Shown one piece after another: positions 9,601-18,450 of a stretch of 64,000 nucleotides of DNA. Numbering within the stretch: the first letter of the stretch is position 1; the number at the start of each line of letters is the position of its first letter. The stretch is from MED-G105 sp039814575 (GTDB lineage Bacteria; Pseudomonadota; Alphaproteobacteria; Caulobacterales; Parvularculaceae). The stretch lies in the NCBI GenBank assembly GCA_039814575.1, contig JBCCAY010000002.1:186001-250000 (forward strand). Direction: 5' to 3'. The notes below the pieces were generated by a model. The model ran no database searches, was not told the DNA's origin, and saw only the letters and a list, made by a program, of their open reading frames with translations. The position numbers and the translations under genes are program-made.

Positions 9601-11180
9601 TCGCTCGTATGCGCCATTCAACGCCGGGCGTTATGCTGATTTCGCCGCCGCCGCACCACGACATCTATTCGATCGAAGATTTGGCCCAGCTGATCTATGA
9701 TCTGAAGAATATCAATCCCGACGCCCGAGTGTGCGTAAAGCTCGTCTCCGCCGCGGGCATCGGTCCGATTGCAGCGGGCGTCGCGAAAGCGGACGCGGAC
9801 GTGATTCTTGTGTCCGGCAATGTCGGCGGCACGGGCGCTTCGCCTTTGACATCTATTAAGTTCGCGGGCGGACCCTGGGAGCTTGGTCTCTCTGAGTCTC
9901 ACCAGGTGCTGACGGTCAATAACCTCCGTGAGAAAGTCACTTTGCGGACAGACGGCGGAATGCGCACGGGCCGGGACATAGTCATTGGCGCCATGCTCGG
10001 CGCGGAAGAATTCGGCGTCGGCACGATTTCGCTTGTGGCGCTCGGTTGCCTAATGGTCCGGCAATGTCATTCGAACACTTGCCCCGTCGGAGTGTGCACC
10101 CAAGACGAAGCGCTAAGGGCGCGGTTCACGGGCGCCGCTGATCATGTCGTGACGCTGATGTCGTTCATCGCCGAAGAAGTGCGGGAAATTTTGGCGTCAC
10201 TCGGCGTGCAATCGATCGAGGACATTATTGGTCGCTCGGATCTTCTCTATCAAGCGGCGCGCGGCGCGCCTGACCTCGACGATCTCGACTTGAACCCGAT
10301 GCTGACGCGCGTTGAGGCGGGTGGTAGGCCGATGCGTTCGACCCGTAAGGGGCGCTCGGAGCCGAAGCCGACCCTTGACGACCAAATCGTCAAAGATGCA
10401 GCGCCTGTCTTTGAGCGCGGCGAAAAAATGCAGCTCACTTACGCCGTACGAAACACACAGCGCTCCATCGGCGCCGGCACGTCCTCGGCGATTGTTCGCC
10501 AGCACGGGCCCGATGGTTTGCCGACGGACCATTTGACGGTTCGCTTGCGCGGCAGCGCTGGCCAGTCCCTCGGCTGTTTCGCTGCGAAGGGCTTGCGCTT
10601 GGAGCTGATCGGCGACGCCAATGACTATGTCGGCAAAGGTCTTTCCGGCGGCGTCATTATTGTGCGCCCCCGCGTGCACCAAATCATTGCCGGTGATCTC
10701 GCGGTCGAAGCCGACGCCGTTGTGGGCAATACCTGCCTTTACGGCGCGACGTCGGGCGCGCTTTTCGCTTGCGGTCGTGCGGGCACGCGTTTCGCCGTGC
10801 GTAATTCCGGCGCCGACGCGGTCATTGAAGGGTGCGGCGCCAATGGCTGCGAATATATGACCGGCGGATCGGTGGCGATTCTCGGCCGCGTCGGGGACAA
10901 TTTCGCGGCGGGCATGACCGGCGGACGGGCTTATGTCTATGACGCCGACGGCCAGTTGGAAAAACTCGTCAATCCGGACTCCGTCGTGGTGCGCGCCCTT
11001 GACGCGGAGGCGGCGGAAGCCTGTCGGGCGATGATCCAGCGACATTTTGACGAAACCGGTTCTCCCCGCGCGGAGTATCTCCTGTCCGAATGGGCGCGCG
11101 AAAAAGATCGGTTCTTCGACATCATGCCGAAGGACATTCTGCGCTTGCAGGCGGAACGCGACGCCGCCGCCGTGGCTTAA
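6630..11180 (+). CDS. gltB: Glutamate synthase (NADPH) large subunit
   Basis: Alpha subunit of GOGAT: hydrolyses glutamine and transfers the ammonia to 2-oxoglutarate to give glutamate. The length of 1516 residues is normal. The class II glutamine amidotransferase nucleophile is Cys31 (HDACGVGL), preceded by a roughly 30-residue propeptide presumably removed on maturation. Central and FMN domains follow (PGEGGQLPG, GNVGGTGASPLTSIK), then the 3Fe-4S cluster motif CLMVRQCHSNTCPVGVC. The C-terminal GXGXG beta-helix domain spans roughly the last 250 residues (GGSVAILGRVGDNFAAGMTGG). It forms an operon with gltD and is followed by a strong hairpin. Confidence 0.97.
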   Translation: MTETSFARQRAMRDRAEAAGIWRPEDEHDACGVGLILSLDGAPRRTIVELALNALKAVWHRGAVDADGKTGDGAGVRLNVPQDLFRDFVARTGHEPTSADIGVGQIFLPRTDFAAQDHARAIVEDELLKEGLLLYGWRQTPVDATVLGVKANATRPAIEQILFHDPHGRSKEDLARLLYIVRRRIENRAISAGIPDFYICSLSTDDIIYKGMFLAEAIDDFYPDLKDDRFVSRVAIFHQRYSTNTFPEWRLAQPFRMVAHNGEINTLRGNVNWMKSHEIRMASEAFQQNEGDVRPVVQPGASDSAALDQVFELIVRAGRSGPMAKSLMLPEAWSKRSGVMKDSWRALYQYCNAVMEPWDGPAALSVYDGRWAVAGLDRNGLRPVRYAITDDGVLAVGSETGMCPLNRDSVIKRGALEAGGMIAFDFEELKLYSHEEILDRLVGRHPYEEWLKNIVELDDVICNGPEDRLFGEEDLIRRQTAAGYTLEEIDLVLGPMAVDAKEAIGSMGDDAPLAVLSDGYRPLSHYLRQKFSQVTNPPIDPLREAGVMSLKTRFKNLGNILASDERQTDVFVLESPFLSNGMCQRFCDYVGDKAAVIDCTYAVGEASGTGDALRAALERIKKEALAAVADRDVQHVILTDETIGQDRVAVPMILAAAGVHTHLIDEQKRAFCSILVRSAECVDPHYVASLVAVGATAVNPYLACESIAAAHARGRFDGQETLKGQPVSVLIQNYRAAIEAGLMKILAKSGISVISSYRGGCNFEALGISRALATEFFPGAPSRISGIGLPYLERKTAEIHHKAFGGGPAVTPIGGFYRHRRRGERHALEASLVHDLQKAVRNEDYDAYKSYSKALEAKNPIQLRDLLSVKPLKAPIDVAGVESINAIRQRFVTPGMSLGALSPEAHGVLNIAMNRIGAKSVSGEGGEDPARYNPFPNGDNANSAVKQIASGRFGVTAEYLNQCREIEIKVAQGAKPGEGGQLPGFKVTEFIARMRHSTPGVMLISPPPHHDIYSIEDLAQLIYDLKNINPDARVCVKLVSAAGIGPIAAGVAKADADVILVSGNVGGTGASPLTSIKFAGGPWELGLSESHQVLTVNNLREKVTLRTDGGMRTGRDIVIGAMLGAEEFGVGTISLVALGCLMVRQCHSNTCPVGVCTQDEALRARFTGAADHVVTLMSFIAEEVREILASLGVQSIEDIIGRSDLLYQAARGAPDLDDLDLNPMLTRVEAGGRPMRSTRKGRSEPKPTLDDQIVKDAAPVFERGEKMQLTYAVRNTQRSIGAGTSSAIVRQHGPDGLPTDHLTVRLRGSAGQSLGCFAAKGLRLELIGDANDYVGKGLSGGVIIVRPRVHQIIAGDLAVEADAVVGNTCLYGATSGALFACGRAGTRFAVRNSGADAVIEGCGANGCEYMTGGSVAILGRVGDNFAAGMTGGRAYVYDADGQLEKLVNPDSVVVRALDAEAAEACRAMIQRHFDETGSPRAEYLLSEWAREKDRFFDIMPKDILRLQAERDAAAVA

Positions 11181-11184
11181 CACC

Positions 11185-11236
11185 GCGCCGACGACAGCGG
11201 CGCTCCTAAAAGGGGAGCGGCCGCCATCGTCGGTGC
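11185..11236 (+). terminator. Long GC-rich hairpin after gltB
   Basis: A strong inverted repeat with a roughly 20-nt stem (one or two interruptions) around an A-rich loop starts 4 nt after the gltB stop. Only a weak T-rich stretch follows (GACTTTATC). It probably terminates or attenuates transcription between gltDB and nadE. Confidence 0.6.
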
Positions 11237-11288
11237 GACTTTATCCCCGGACTTGCCGGCTCACAGCGCTGGGTCTATCTGAGAGCCC

Positions 11289-12974
11289 ATGGACGCGTCT
11301 TTAAAAATCGCCATTTGCCAGATTGAGCCCCGCGTGGGCGATATTGAGGGCAACAAGAAGCGCATACTGGCCGCGCGGGCTGAAGCCGCGGCCGCCGGCG
11401 CGGATCTATGCGTCTTTTGTGAGCTTGTTGTCTCCGGCTATCCGCCGGAAGACCTCGTCCAGAAGCCTGCTTACCAGCGCGCGTGCGCCGCGGCGGTCGA
11501 AGAGCTTGCTGCAGCGACCACTGACGGCGGGCCAGCAATGATCGTCGGCGCGCCCTGGCGGGTCGGCGATAATGCGCCGGCCTTACCTTACAACGCCGTA
11601 TTCCTTTTGGTCGACGGCGTCGTCGCCGCTGAGCGCCATAAAGTCCGTCTGCCGAATTATGGCGTTTTCGATGAACTGCGGCGCTTCACTCCCGGCGCGG
11701 CGTATCCGAAGCCGATCGCTTTCAACGGCGTTAAGTTGGGGCTAATGGTCTGCGAAGACATGTGGCTCGAAGGGGCCGGCGAAGCGCTTGCGGCCGCCGG
11801 CGCAGATCTTCTTATTGCGCCGCACGGCTCGCCCTTCCGCGAGACGGCGCGGGCGGAACGCACCGACGCGGCGAGCGCGCGCGCTACTGCGACGAGTTTG
11901 CCGCTGATTTTCGTCAATCAATTATCCGGTCAAGATGAGATTGTCTTTGACGGCGCGGCGTTCGTGATGAACCGAGCGGGGCAAATTGATTGTCGCGCCC
12001 CACAATTCGAGCCCGGCGTCTTCCTCACGGAATGGCGCCGTGACGAGGAGGGACGTCTTACCTGCGAGAGCGGTCCGCAGGCGGATTGGGTGGACGGCTC
12101 TGAAGAGATATACCGCGCCGTTGTTTTGGGCGTGCGCGATTACATAGAGAAGAACCGCTTTCCCGGCGTCGTTATTGGCTTGTCCGGCGGCGTTGATTCT
12201 GCGCTGACGGCCGCCATCGCTGTCGATGCGTTGGGCGTCGATCGCGTACGCTGCGTTATGATGCCCTCGCAGTATACGTCGGAAGAAAGCCTCACCGACG
12301 CGGCGGATTGCGCGCGCCAGCTTGGCGTCTCTTATGAGACCATCGCGATAGAACCGGCGGTGGATGCGTTTTCATCGATGCTCGCGCCAGCGTTTCAGGG
12401 GCGCGCCGCGGACACCACCGAAGAGAATATTCAGTCCCGTGTGCGCGGTGTTATCTTGATGGCGCTTTCCAACAAGTTCGGCCATATGGTGCTGACGACG
12501 GGCAATAAGTCGGAAATGTCGGTCGGCTACGCGACGCTCTATGGCGATATGAACGGCGGCTATAATCCGCTTAAGGACATTTACAAAACGGACGCCTACG
12601 CGTTGTGCCGTTGGCGGAACGCCGCCGCCGGCCATGGCATGAAAGGCCCCGACGGCGAGGTCGTGCCCCAGCGCATCATCACCAAGGCGCCGTCCGCGGA
12701 ACTGCGCGCTGATCAAACCGACCAAGACAGTTTACCGCCCTATGACGTGCTCGACGGCGTTTTGGAACGTATTGTGGAGCGCGAAATGTCGATCCGTGAG
12801 ATCGTCGCTGATGGGTTTGACGAGGCGGTGATCCGTAAAATCGAACACCTTCTCTATGTGTCGGAGTATAAGCGTCGCCAGGCCCCGCCGGGACCGAAGG
12901 TCACGAAAGTCAATTTCGGCCGCGACCGCCGCTATCCGATTACAAACGGCTGGCGCGATCGCGGCGAACACTGA
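11289..12974 (+). CDS. nadE: Glutamine-dependent NAD(+) synthetase
   Basis: Final step of NAD biosynthesis: amidates nicotinic acid adenine dinucleotide with glutamine and ATP. The 561-residue, two-domain form is present. The N-terminal nitrilase-type amidase has the Glu45 (FCELVVSGYPPEDL), Lys118 (HKVRLPNYGVFDE) and Cys155 (LMVCEDMW) triad. The C-terminal synthetase has the P-loop SGGVDSA at residues 299-305 and the TGNKSE motif. The ammonia is generated internally, so no separate glutaminase is needed. It lies between gltB and gltX, all on one strand and all using glutamine or glutamate. Confidence 0.96.
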   Translation: MDASLKIAICQIEPRVGDIEGNKKRILAARAEAAAAGADLCVFCELVVSGYPPEDLVQKPAYQRACAAAVEELAAATTDGGPAMIVGAPWRVGDNAPALPYNAVFLLVDGVVAAERHKVRLPNYGVFDELRRFTPGAAYPKPIAFNGVKLGLMVCEDMWLEGAGEALAAAGADLLIAPHGSPFRETARAERTDAASARATATSLPLIFVNQLSGQDEIVFDGAAFVMNRAGQIDCRAPQFEPGVFLTEWRRDEEGRLTCESGPQADWVDGSEEIYRAVVLGVRDYIEKNRFPGVVIGLSGGVDSALTAAIAVDALGVDRVRCVMMPSQYTSEESLTDAADCARQLGVSYETIAIEPAVDAFSSMLAPAFQGRAADTTEENIQSRVRGVILMALSNKFGHMVLTTGNKSEMSVGYATLYGDMNGGYNPLKDIYKTDAYALCRWRNAAAGHGMKGPDGEVVPQRIITKAPSAELRADQTDQDSLPPYDVLDGVLERIVEREMSIREIVADGFDEAVIRKIEHLLYVSEYKRRQAPPGPKVTKVNFGRDRRYPITNGWRDRGEH

Positions 12975-13023
12975 ATAACGATAGTGAGTTTATCGCGCGG
13001 GTTTCGCGCTTCAAGGAAATGCT

Positions 13024-14373
13024 ATGACCGTCACCGTCCGTTTCGCGCCGTCGCCCACCGGTAAATTGCATGTGGGCAATGTCCGCGCCGCACTTTGGAA
13101 CTGGCTCTTCGCCCGCAATCAAGCAGGCCGCTTCATCTTGCGTATCGACGACACGGACCAAGAGCGCTCGACGGCCGCCTATGAAGACGGTATCCGCCAA
13201 GACCTTGAATGGCTTGGTCTTGTTTGGGATGAAACGTTTAAGCAATCCGATCGGTTCGGAGAATATGATGCCGTCGCTGAGGCGTTGAAAGAGCGTGGCC
13301 TTCTCTATCCCTGCTACGAGACGCCGGAGGAGCTCGATCGCAAGCGGCGGTTGCAGCGCGCGCGGGGCAAGCCGCCCATTTATGATCGCGCGGCGTTGGC
13401 GTTGGGCGATGCTGACGTGAAAGCGTTGGAGGCTGAAGGCCGCAAACCCCATTGGCGCTTTAAGCTTTCGCAAGGCGAGGTGCGCTGGACGGATTTAATC
13501 CGTGGAGAGACGAGCGTTGATACGTCGAACGTCTCCGATCCGGTGCTCGTTCGCGCCGACGGCGTATATCTCTACACGCTGCCGAGCTGTGTCGACGACG
13601 CGGATTATAAGATTTCCCACGTTATTCGTGGTGAAGACCATGTGACCAATACGGCGGTGCAAGTGGAGATATTCTCAGCACTCGCTGATATTCGCGGCGG
13701 CGCCTCGGCGGTTCCTCAGTTCGCCCACCATTCCTTGCTCATTGGGGCCGATGGGGAAGGGCTTTCCAAACGCCTCGGCAGTTTGTCGATCGAAGCGATG
13801 CGTGAGGAGGGACTTGAACCGGCGGCGATTGCCAGCCTTCTTGCGCGCCTTGGCACGTCTGAGCCGGTGCGGCCGGAACCCTCGCTCGCTGCACTCGCCG
13901 CTGACTTTGATTTCGCTAAAGCCGGCCGCGCGCCCGCGCGCTTTGACAGTGAAGAACTGGCCTCGCTCAACGCTAAAATCCTCCACGAGACGCCCTATGC
14001 AACGCTCGCCGACCGGCTGGCACCCCTTGGCGTTGAAGAGGCTTTGTGGAATGCGGTGCGTGGCAACATCAATGCGCTAGCTGATGCGGGCGAGTGGGTA
14101 AGTGTCGTCAGCGGTGCCATCGACCCCGTGATAGAGGACGGCGGCGTTCCTGGCGCTGCAGCGGACCTCGTACCAGACGGCCCTTTAACAGAAGAGAGCT
14201 GGAGTTCATTCGTTAACGCCGTAAAAGAGACGACCGGCGCGAAGGGTAAAAAGCTCTTTATGCCCTTGCGTTTGGCGCTTACGGGCGCAGCACGCGGACC
14301 TGAGATGCAGGTGATCTTTCCGTTGATCGGAGCGGAAAAAGCGCGGGCTCGCCTGCGCGGTGAACGCGCCTAA
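13024..14373 (+). CDS. gltX: Glutamyl-tRNA synthetase
   Basis: Class I aminoacyl-tRNA synthetase that charges tRNA-Glu (and tRNA-Gln in organisms using the transamidation route). The 449-residue protein has the HIGH-equivalent HVGN at 16-19 (PSPTGKLHVGN) and the KMSKS-equivalent GLSKR at 246-250. The C-terminal anticodon-binding part ends the protein. Many alphaproteobacteria carry two GluRS paralogues; whether a second copy exists lies outside the window. The gene starts 49 nt after nadE and is convergent with the next gene, with only 7 nt between the two stops. Confidence 0.93.
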   Translation: MTVTVRFAPSPTGKLHVGNVRAALWNWLFARNQAGRFILRIDDTDQERSTAAYEDGIRQDLEWLGLVWDETFKQSDRFGEYDAVAEALKERGLLYPCYETPEELDRKRRLQRARGKPPIYDRAALALGDADVKALEAEGRKPHWRFKLSQGEVRWTDLIRGETSVDTSNVSDPVLVRADGVYLYTLPSCVDDADYKISHVIRGEDHVTNTAVQVEIFSALADIRGGASAVPQFAHHSLLIGADGEGLSKRLGSLSIEAMREEGLEPAAIASLLARLGTSEPVRPEPSLAALAADFDFAKAGRAPARFDSEELASLNAKILHETPYATLADRLAPLGVEEALWNAVRGNINALADAGEWVSVVSGAIDPVIEDGGVPGAAADLVPDGPLTEESWSSFVNAVKETTGAKGKKLFMPLRLALTGAARGPEMQVIFPLIGAEKARARLRGERA

Positions 14374-14380
14374 ATCTCCG

Positions 14381-14935
14381 CTAAATGACGGAGCTGATCA
14401 TCCGCTCTTCGGCGGCTTTGAAGACGTCGTCGACATTTGTCACGAGGCGGATGTCTTGCAGAAGCTCTTTGTCTGCGAAGCCTTTTTCAACGATGTGATC
14501 GAACATCGCTTTAAGCGGCGTCCAGTACTCGTTTGCGTTGAGGAGAATGATTGGCTTCCGGTGAAGTTGTAGGCGCGCCCAAGAAACCGTCTCTATCACC
14601 TCTTCCAAGGTGCCGATGCCGCCCGGCAGGGTTAGAATGGCGTCCGCTTCTTCGAACATGAGCATTTTACGTTCGTGCATGGTGTCGACCACTTTGTGTT
14701 CGACGCCGTCCAAAATGCCTTCAAGTTCCACGAGAAACTTCGGAATGACGCCGAATACTGCGCCGCCGGCGTCCCGCGCCGCGCCTGCAGCCGCGCCCAT
14801 CAGCCCGAGTTTGCCGCCGCCATAGACAAGCCGCCAGCCGCGCGCGGCCGTCGCCGCGCCGAGGGCTTTTGCCGCTTCCGCGTAAACGGGATCGTCTCCG
14901 AATTTGGAGCCGCAATAAACACATAATGATTTCAT
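14381..14935 (-). CDS. LOG-family protein (cytokinin riboside 5'-monophosphate phosphoribohydrolase-like)
   Basis: Rossmann-fold nucleotide hydrolase of the LOG (Lonely Guy)/TIGR00730 family, which cleaves the N-glycosidic bond of nucleoside 5'-monophosphates; the bacterial physiological substrate is often unknown. The signature PGGIGTLEE is present, with upstream GGGKLGLMGA and HERK. I prefer the start giving MKSLCVYCGS (about 184 residues), because family members begin there; an in-frame ATG at 14959 would add eight residues, and neither has a strong Shine-Dalgarno. Older annotations call such proteins lysine decarboxylases, which is incorrect. Confidence 0.88.
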   Translation of the reverse strand: MKSLCVYCGSKFGDDPVYAEAAKALGAATAARGWRLVYGGGKLGLMGAAAGAARDAGGAVFGVIPKFLVELEGILDGVEHKVVDTMHERKMLMFEEADAILTLPGGIGTLEEVIETVSWARLQLHRKPIILLNANEYWTPLKAMFDHIVEKGFADKELLQDIRLVTNVDDVFKAAEERMISSVI

Positions 14936-15227
14936 GGACTTAGCTCTATTCTGGGGCATTGAGGGCAGCTTATCGCAGCGATCTAGTGATAAGGTTAACC
15001 GATAGGATCGGCCATTCTTGCTGTGGCGTTCTTAAACTGGGGTCAGATTCTCGGATGTCGACGTCTTTTTTAGGGCAGCCTCGGCTGCACGCTGGCTCTA
15101 GAGCCCAATTCCTGTCCGTGATAGCGTCCGCCGCGAAAACGCGACGGGGGTCTTTCGCGCATGCGTGAGGTATGGTTTCAAGCGTCGCTCTCGCTTCTCG
15201 CCGACATAAGAATAAGGGGCGTTCCGG

Positions 15228-16196
15228 ATGCGCGTCGTAATAATTTTCATTCTACTGATTATCTTGGGATATATCGGCTGGAAGATCGCTGAGCGGTACG
15301 AGCTTGTCGAGCCGCTGGAAGAAATCGTTGCGCCGACAGAGCCGGAAGCCGATGAAGCGCCGGCCGAAGAAGCGTCGACGGCCAGTTTGCCGAGCTTTGA
15401 TATCGTTCGTATCGATCGGACCGGCGACGCTGTCATCGCGGGGCGCGCCGCGCCAAACGCTGAGGTCACGGTCTTCGCCAATGAAGCGCCTTTGGCCACT
15501 GAAACGGCCGGCGGCGACGGCGCGTGGGTAATCGTCACCGAAACGCCGCTCGACGCCGGCACGGTGGAGTTAACGCTTGAGATGAAAACCGTCGACGGCC
15601 TTGTGGTGCGGTCAGAAGAAACGGTCGTCGTTTATGTGCCTGAACGCCCATCCGACAAGCCGCTCATTTTACGCACGACGCCCGGTGGCGCGACGGAGGT
15701 TCTGCAAGATCCCCGCGATCCAGATCCGGCGCTCGGGCCGCTTTCCCTCGACACGATTGACTATGACGATAGCGGCAGCGTGATTTTCTCGGGTCGGGCT
15801 GAACCTGGCCGCATGGTGATTTTATCGGCGAATGGGCAACCCGTGGGCCGCACCGACGCAGACGCGGCCGGGCGCTGGACGCTTTCCGCCACGATGACGC
15901 CGGGGCTTTATACTTTGCGGGTGACGCAACTCGATGAAGAGGGCCGACCGGCTTATGTCATTGAATTGCCGTTTGAGCGCGCTGCGCCTGGCGACATTGA
16001 GTTGCGCGACGGCCGAGTGATTGTTCAGCCGGGCAACAGCCTCTGGCGGATTGCGCGCCGGGTCTATGGCACAGGGTTTCAGTATACGGTGATTTATGAA
16101 GCCAATGCCGATCAGATCCGCGATCCCGACTTAATCTATCCGGGCCAGATTTTTGAATTGCCGGAAGAAGAAGAAGGCGCGGCTAACGAGAACTAG
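15228..16196 (+). CDS. LysM domain protein with N-terminal membrane anchor
   Basis: Envelope protein of 322 residues. An N-terminal hydrophobic helix (about residues 2-18, IIFILLIILGYIGW) anchors it in the inner membrane. An acidic linker (roughly 26-50) is followed by two Ig-like/bacterial adhesion-type repeats (compare GDAVIAGRAAPNAEVTVF with GSVIFSGRAEPGRMVIL). A C-terminal LysM domain (about 265-316: VQPGNSLWRIARRVYGTG ending in DPDLIYPGQIFELP) should bind peptidoglycan. The architecture matches LysM proteins seen in other alphaproteobacteria; a role in cell-wall attachment or remodelling is inference. Nothing nearby forms an obvious operon with it. Confidence 0.85.
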   Translation: MRVVIIFILLIILGYIGWKIAERYELVEPLEEIVAPTEPEADEAPAEEASTASLPSFDIVRIDRTGDAVIAGRAAPNAEVTVFANEAPLATETAGGDGAWVIVTETPLDAGTVELTLEMKTVDGLVVRSEETVVVYVPERPSDKPLILRTTPGGATEVLQDPRDPDPALGPLSLDTIDYDDSGSVIFSGRAEPGRMVILSANGQPVGRTDADAAGRWTLSATMTPGLYTLRVTQLDEEGRPAYVIELPFERAAPGDIELRDGRVIVQPGNSLWRIARRVYGTGFQYTVIYEANADQIRDPDLIYPGQIFELPEEEEGAANEN

Positions 16197-16268
16197 CCGG
16201 CATTTCGGGATTGCGTTTGCGCTACTCAATGTAAGGTTTGGCGCTATTCAAGCACGGTCGCGTCGCTA

Positions 16269-16452
16269 AGAGCCCGATTCAAAACTCTGGAAATAGCGTA
16301 ACACGAGAGGGTCAGACGGTCGTTTGCCGCGCGACGATGCGGTTCCGGCTCTTACTCTTTTAGATTTAGAGCCTGAGCGGCATGGATTTGTCGCCAACGA
16401 ACGTCTGATTCGAGAGGTTCTCCGGTGTTGCACGAATTTACAATCGGGCTCT
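16269..16452. repeat. 184-bp segment bounded by 11-bp inverted repeats
   Basis: AGAGCCCGATT at the left end is matched by its exact reverse complement AATCGGGCTCT at the right end, enclosing 162 nt without a gene. A third, 10-of-11 match (AGAGCCCAATT) lies at 15100-15110 before the LysM gene. The arrangement resembles a miniature inverted-repeat element, but I see no clear target-site duplication, so it could also be a paired regulatory site. Confidence 0.4.
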
Positions 16453-16475
16453 AAGAGTTTTCTAGAAGGTGCGCT

Positions 16476-16889
16476 ATGAGAAACCTGTTGTGGGGCGTAT
16501 TTTTCGCGTTTGTCGCCGTCGCTCTTTTCACGAATTGGTCGCCGCAGCTTTTGCAATTCAATGGAATGGTTGGAATTACCCGGCTTGTTTTAATCGCGGT
16601 ATGGGTCGGCTTTCTCGTTTATTCGCTTTATTGCAGCGCCCACGAGAACATTTTTCGCACCATTGGCGGCATGAGCCGTTTGTATTGGGGGCGGCAAGTG
16701 ATCTTTGACCTCTATATATCGGTATTTTTATCTGTCAGCGTCGTTTATCTCGTCACGGGGTCCATCGTGCAAACGCTTCTTTGGGCGCTCGCCATGATTC
16801 CGTTCGCCAATCTCGCGATTTTGCTGTTCTTGATTTTGCATTTGGATACGATTTTTGCAGCCTTTGCGAGCGCTCCGGCCCTGCCATAG
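16476..16889 (+). CDS. Hypothetical four-helix inner-membrane protein
   Basis: A 137-residue protein that is almost entirely hydrophobic, with four predicted membrane helices at about residues 3-20, 33-52, 74-95 and 102-125. A short polar loop (YCSAHENIFRTIGG) lies between helices 2 and 3. No known family is recognised; size and spacing recall small uncharacterised alphaproteobacterial membrane proteins. It is convergent with the three-gene operon to its right and separated from its last gene by 36 nt. Confidence 0.75.
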   Translation: MRNLLWGVFFAFVAVALFTNWSPQLLQFNGMVGITRLVLIAVWVGFLVYSLYCSAHENIFRTIGGMSRLYWGRQVIFDLYISVFLSVSVVYLVTGSIVQTLLWALAMIPFANLAILLFLILHLDTIFAAFASAPALP

Positions 16890-16925
16890 GGGCGGCTCGC
16901 GGCGGTCGTTTCACTTATATGCACG

Positions 16926-18425
16926 CTAAAATTTACCGCCGGTTCTAAAACCGCCGCCGCCTGAGCTTTTTGGGAATCGCACACGCGGGGCGCGGTGACG
17001 CCGACGAGGGATAGGACGACGGCCTTTACCATATCGTCGACTGGATGACCGCCCGCCGCGCCAATCGCCGCCGTTCCAATCTTGCGGGAGGCCGAAAACG
17101 TCGCGCCATTCCTCGCCGCCGAAATCATCTTCCCAATCGCGTCGACGCGTGCGATGGCTCTTCTTAAGTCGTCGCCAAAAATCATCGCGGGAGAGCGCCG
17201 ATGCGGCGAACTCCGCTAAGAGCGTCGCCATTAGTCCGTCGCTGCGAAACTCCGAATACCGACTGTCGAAGCGAGCTTTTTTGAAGCGCCGCCGGATGTC
17301 TTCCAAATCTGTAAGCGCCACCCGTCGGCGTGTAAGAGAACTGCGCGCGGCGCTTTGCGCGTCCTCGAGTTCCATATGCTCGCGTTTGATATCGATCAGC
17401 GCTTCAACAATCGCGTCATCCTCTAGGGTCGCCGTTTCATTCGCCATGCGGCGTAAATCGGGGATCGAAAGCGCCTTGAGCGCCGACGTCATTAATGCAT
17501 GGGCTTCGCTCGCCGGCCCAGCGTCACCCGCCATAGCGGTTTGTAGGGCGGCGGTTTTTTCCGCATGGGTCTTTTCCGCGCCTGCGATCTCCCCGTCGAT
17601 GGCGTCCATGGCGGCGCGTTTTGCGGCCACGGCGTCGCGCAAGGTCTCAACGCCGTCAGCTTTCAGCGCGTCGCGTTCGGCGGCTTCAAGGCTGCGCTCG
17701 GCCGCTTCGGCGGCGTCGTCCAGGCGTTCAACGTGTTCCGCCAGCCGTTCGGGTATTTCTAACAGCCGGTTATAGTTTAACCGATGGCGCCGATAGTCGA
17801 TAAGGCCGGCGACCCAATCGTCAAGCATGGCGAAGAGGGAAAACGCGCGATACTCCGATGTCGCATACTGACGGTCATGGAGGTATTTGAACAGGACGTC
17901 AGCTTCGTATGCCGCGCCTTTCGCCGCCCGATCAGCGCGCGCCGTTTCTAGCTTTTGTGTTGAACGCGCCGTCATCGCGTTCGCTTCTTCAACGGCGGCG
18001 GCCTTTGTTTGATAGGCCTCATCGGTTTCAAGGCGGGCGCGCGTCTTTTCAGCTGCCGCGTCATGTTCAGCAATCGCCGTATCGAGCGCTTCGGCGGATT
18101 GGCGTCGTTTGTCTTCGAGCGCGTCGAGCGGGGTTTCCGCTTGCTCGACGGCGCTTTTTAATTGATCTAAATGGGCGCTTTGGCTTTCAAGCAGTGTGCG
18201 AACCTTTTCTTCGGTCTCGCTGAGCGCGTGCGCGCCGCCTGCGCCGTTTTCTAGAAGATCGACGCGAATCCGCGCTAATTCGGCGAAGGCGGCGATTTCG
18301 CGCACCTCCAAGTCCGCAAGCGCCGACGCATCACCGCTTGCCGCGCCGGCTGCGCGCTTCAGATCATTGCGGGCCGTCGCGATGGCGCCGTCAAGGTCGC
18401 GTAGGGCATGGCGTCCTGACGTCAT
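16926..18425 (-). CDS. Long coiled-coil protein with Gly/Arg-rich C-terminus, third gene of TelA-like operon
   Basis: Unrecognised protein of about 499 residues. The start at 18425 is chosen for its GGAG site; longer in-frame starts overlap the preceding gene. Residues about 10-270 are alanine/glutamate-rich heptads predicted as coiled coil, with no signal peptide. A mixed helical region follows, and the last 80 residues are basic, aromatic and glycine-rich, ending SSGGGGFRTGGKF. That tail resembles the low-complexity GGGF ends of TPM/YgcG-type proteins, but no catalytic domain is seen. It begins 25 nt after the DUF6384-like stop, so it is probably co-transcribed with both upstream genes. Function unknown; a scaffold or filament-type role is speculative. 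Confidence 0.75.
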   Translation of the reverse strand: MTSGRHALRDLDGAIATARNDLKRAAGAASGDASALADLEVREIAAFAELARIRVDLLENGAGGAHALSETEEKVRTLLESQSAHLDQLKSAVEQAETPLDALEDKRRQSAEALDTAIAEHDAAAEKTRARLETDEAYQTKAAAVEEANAMTARSTQKLETARADRAAKGAAYEADVLFKYLHDRQYATSEYRAFSLFAMLDDWVAGLIDYRRHRLNYNRLLEIPERLAEHVERLDDAAEAAERSLEAAERDALKADGVETLRDAVAAKRAAMDAIDGEIAGAEKTHAEKTAALQTAMAGDAGPASEAHALMTSALKALSIPDLRRMANETATLEDDAIVEALIDIKREHMELEDAQSAARSSLTRRRVALTDLEDIRRRFKKARFDSRYSEFRSDGLMATLLAEFAASALSRDDFWRRLKKSHRTRRRDWEDDFGGEEWRDVFGLPQDWNGGDWRGGRSSSRRYGKGRRPIPRRRHRAPRVRFPKSSGGGGFRTGGKF

Positions 18426-18450
18426 AAGGTTTGCTCCGCGAACAAGAAGA

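Noticed and set aside
14381..14935. Lysine decarboxylase
   Set aside because: PGGxGTxxE belongs to LOG phosphoribohydrolases; the decarboxylase name is a legacy error.
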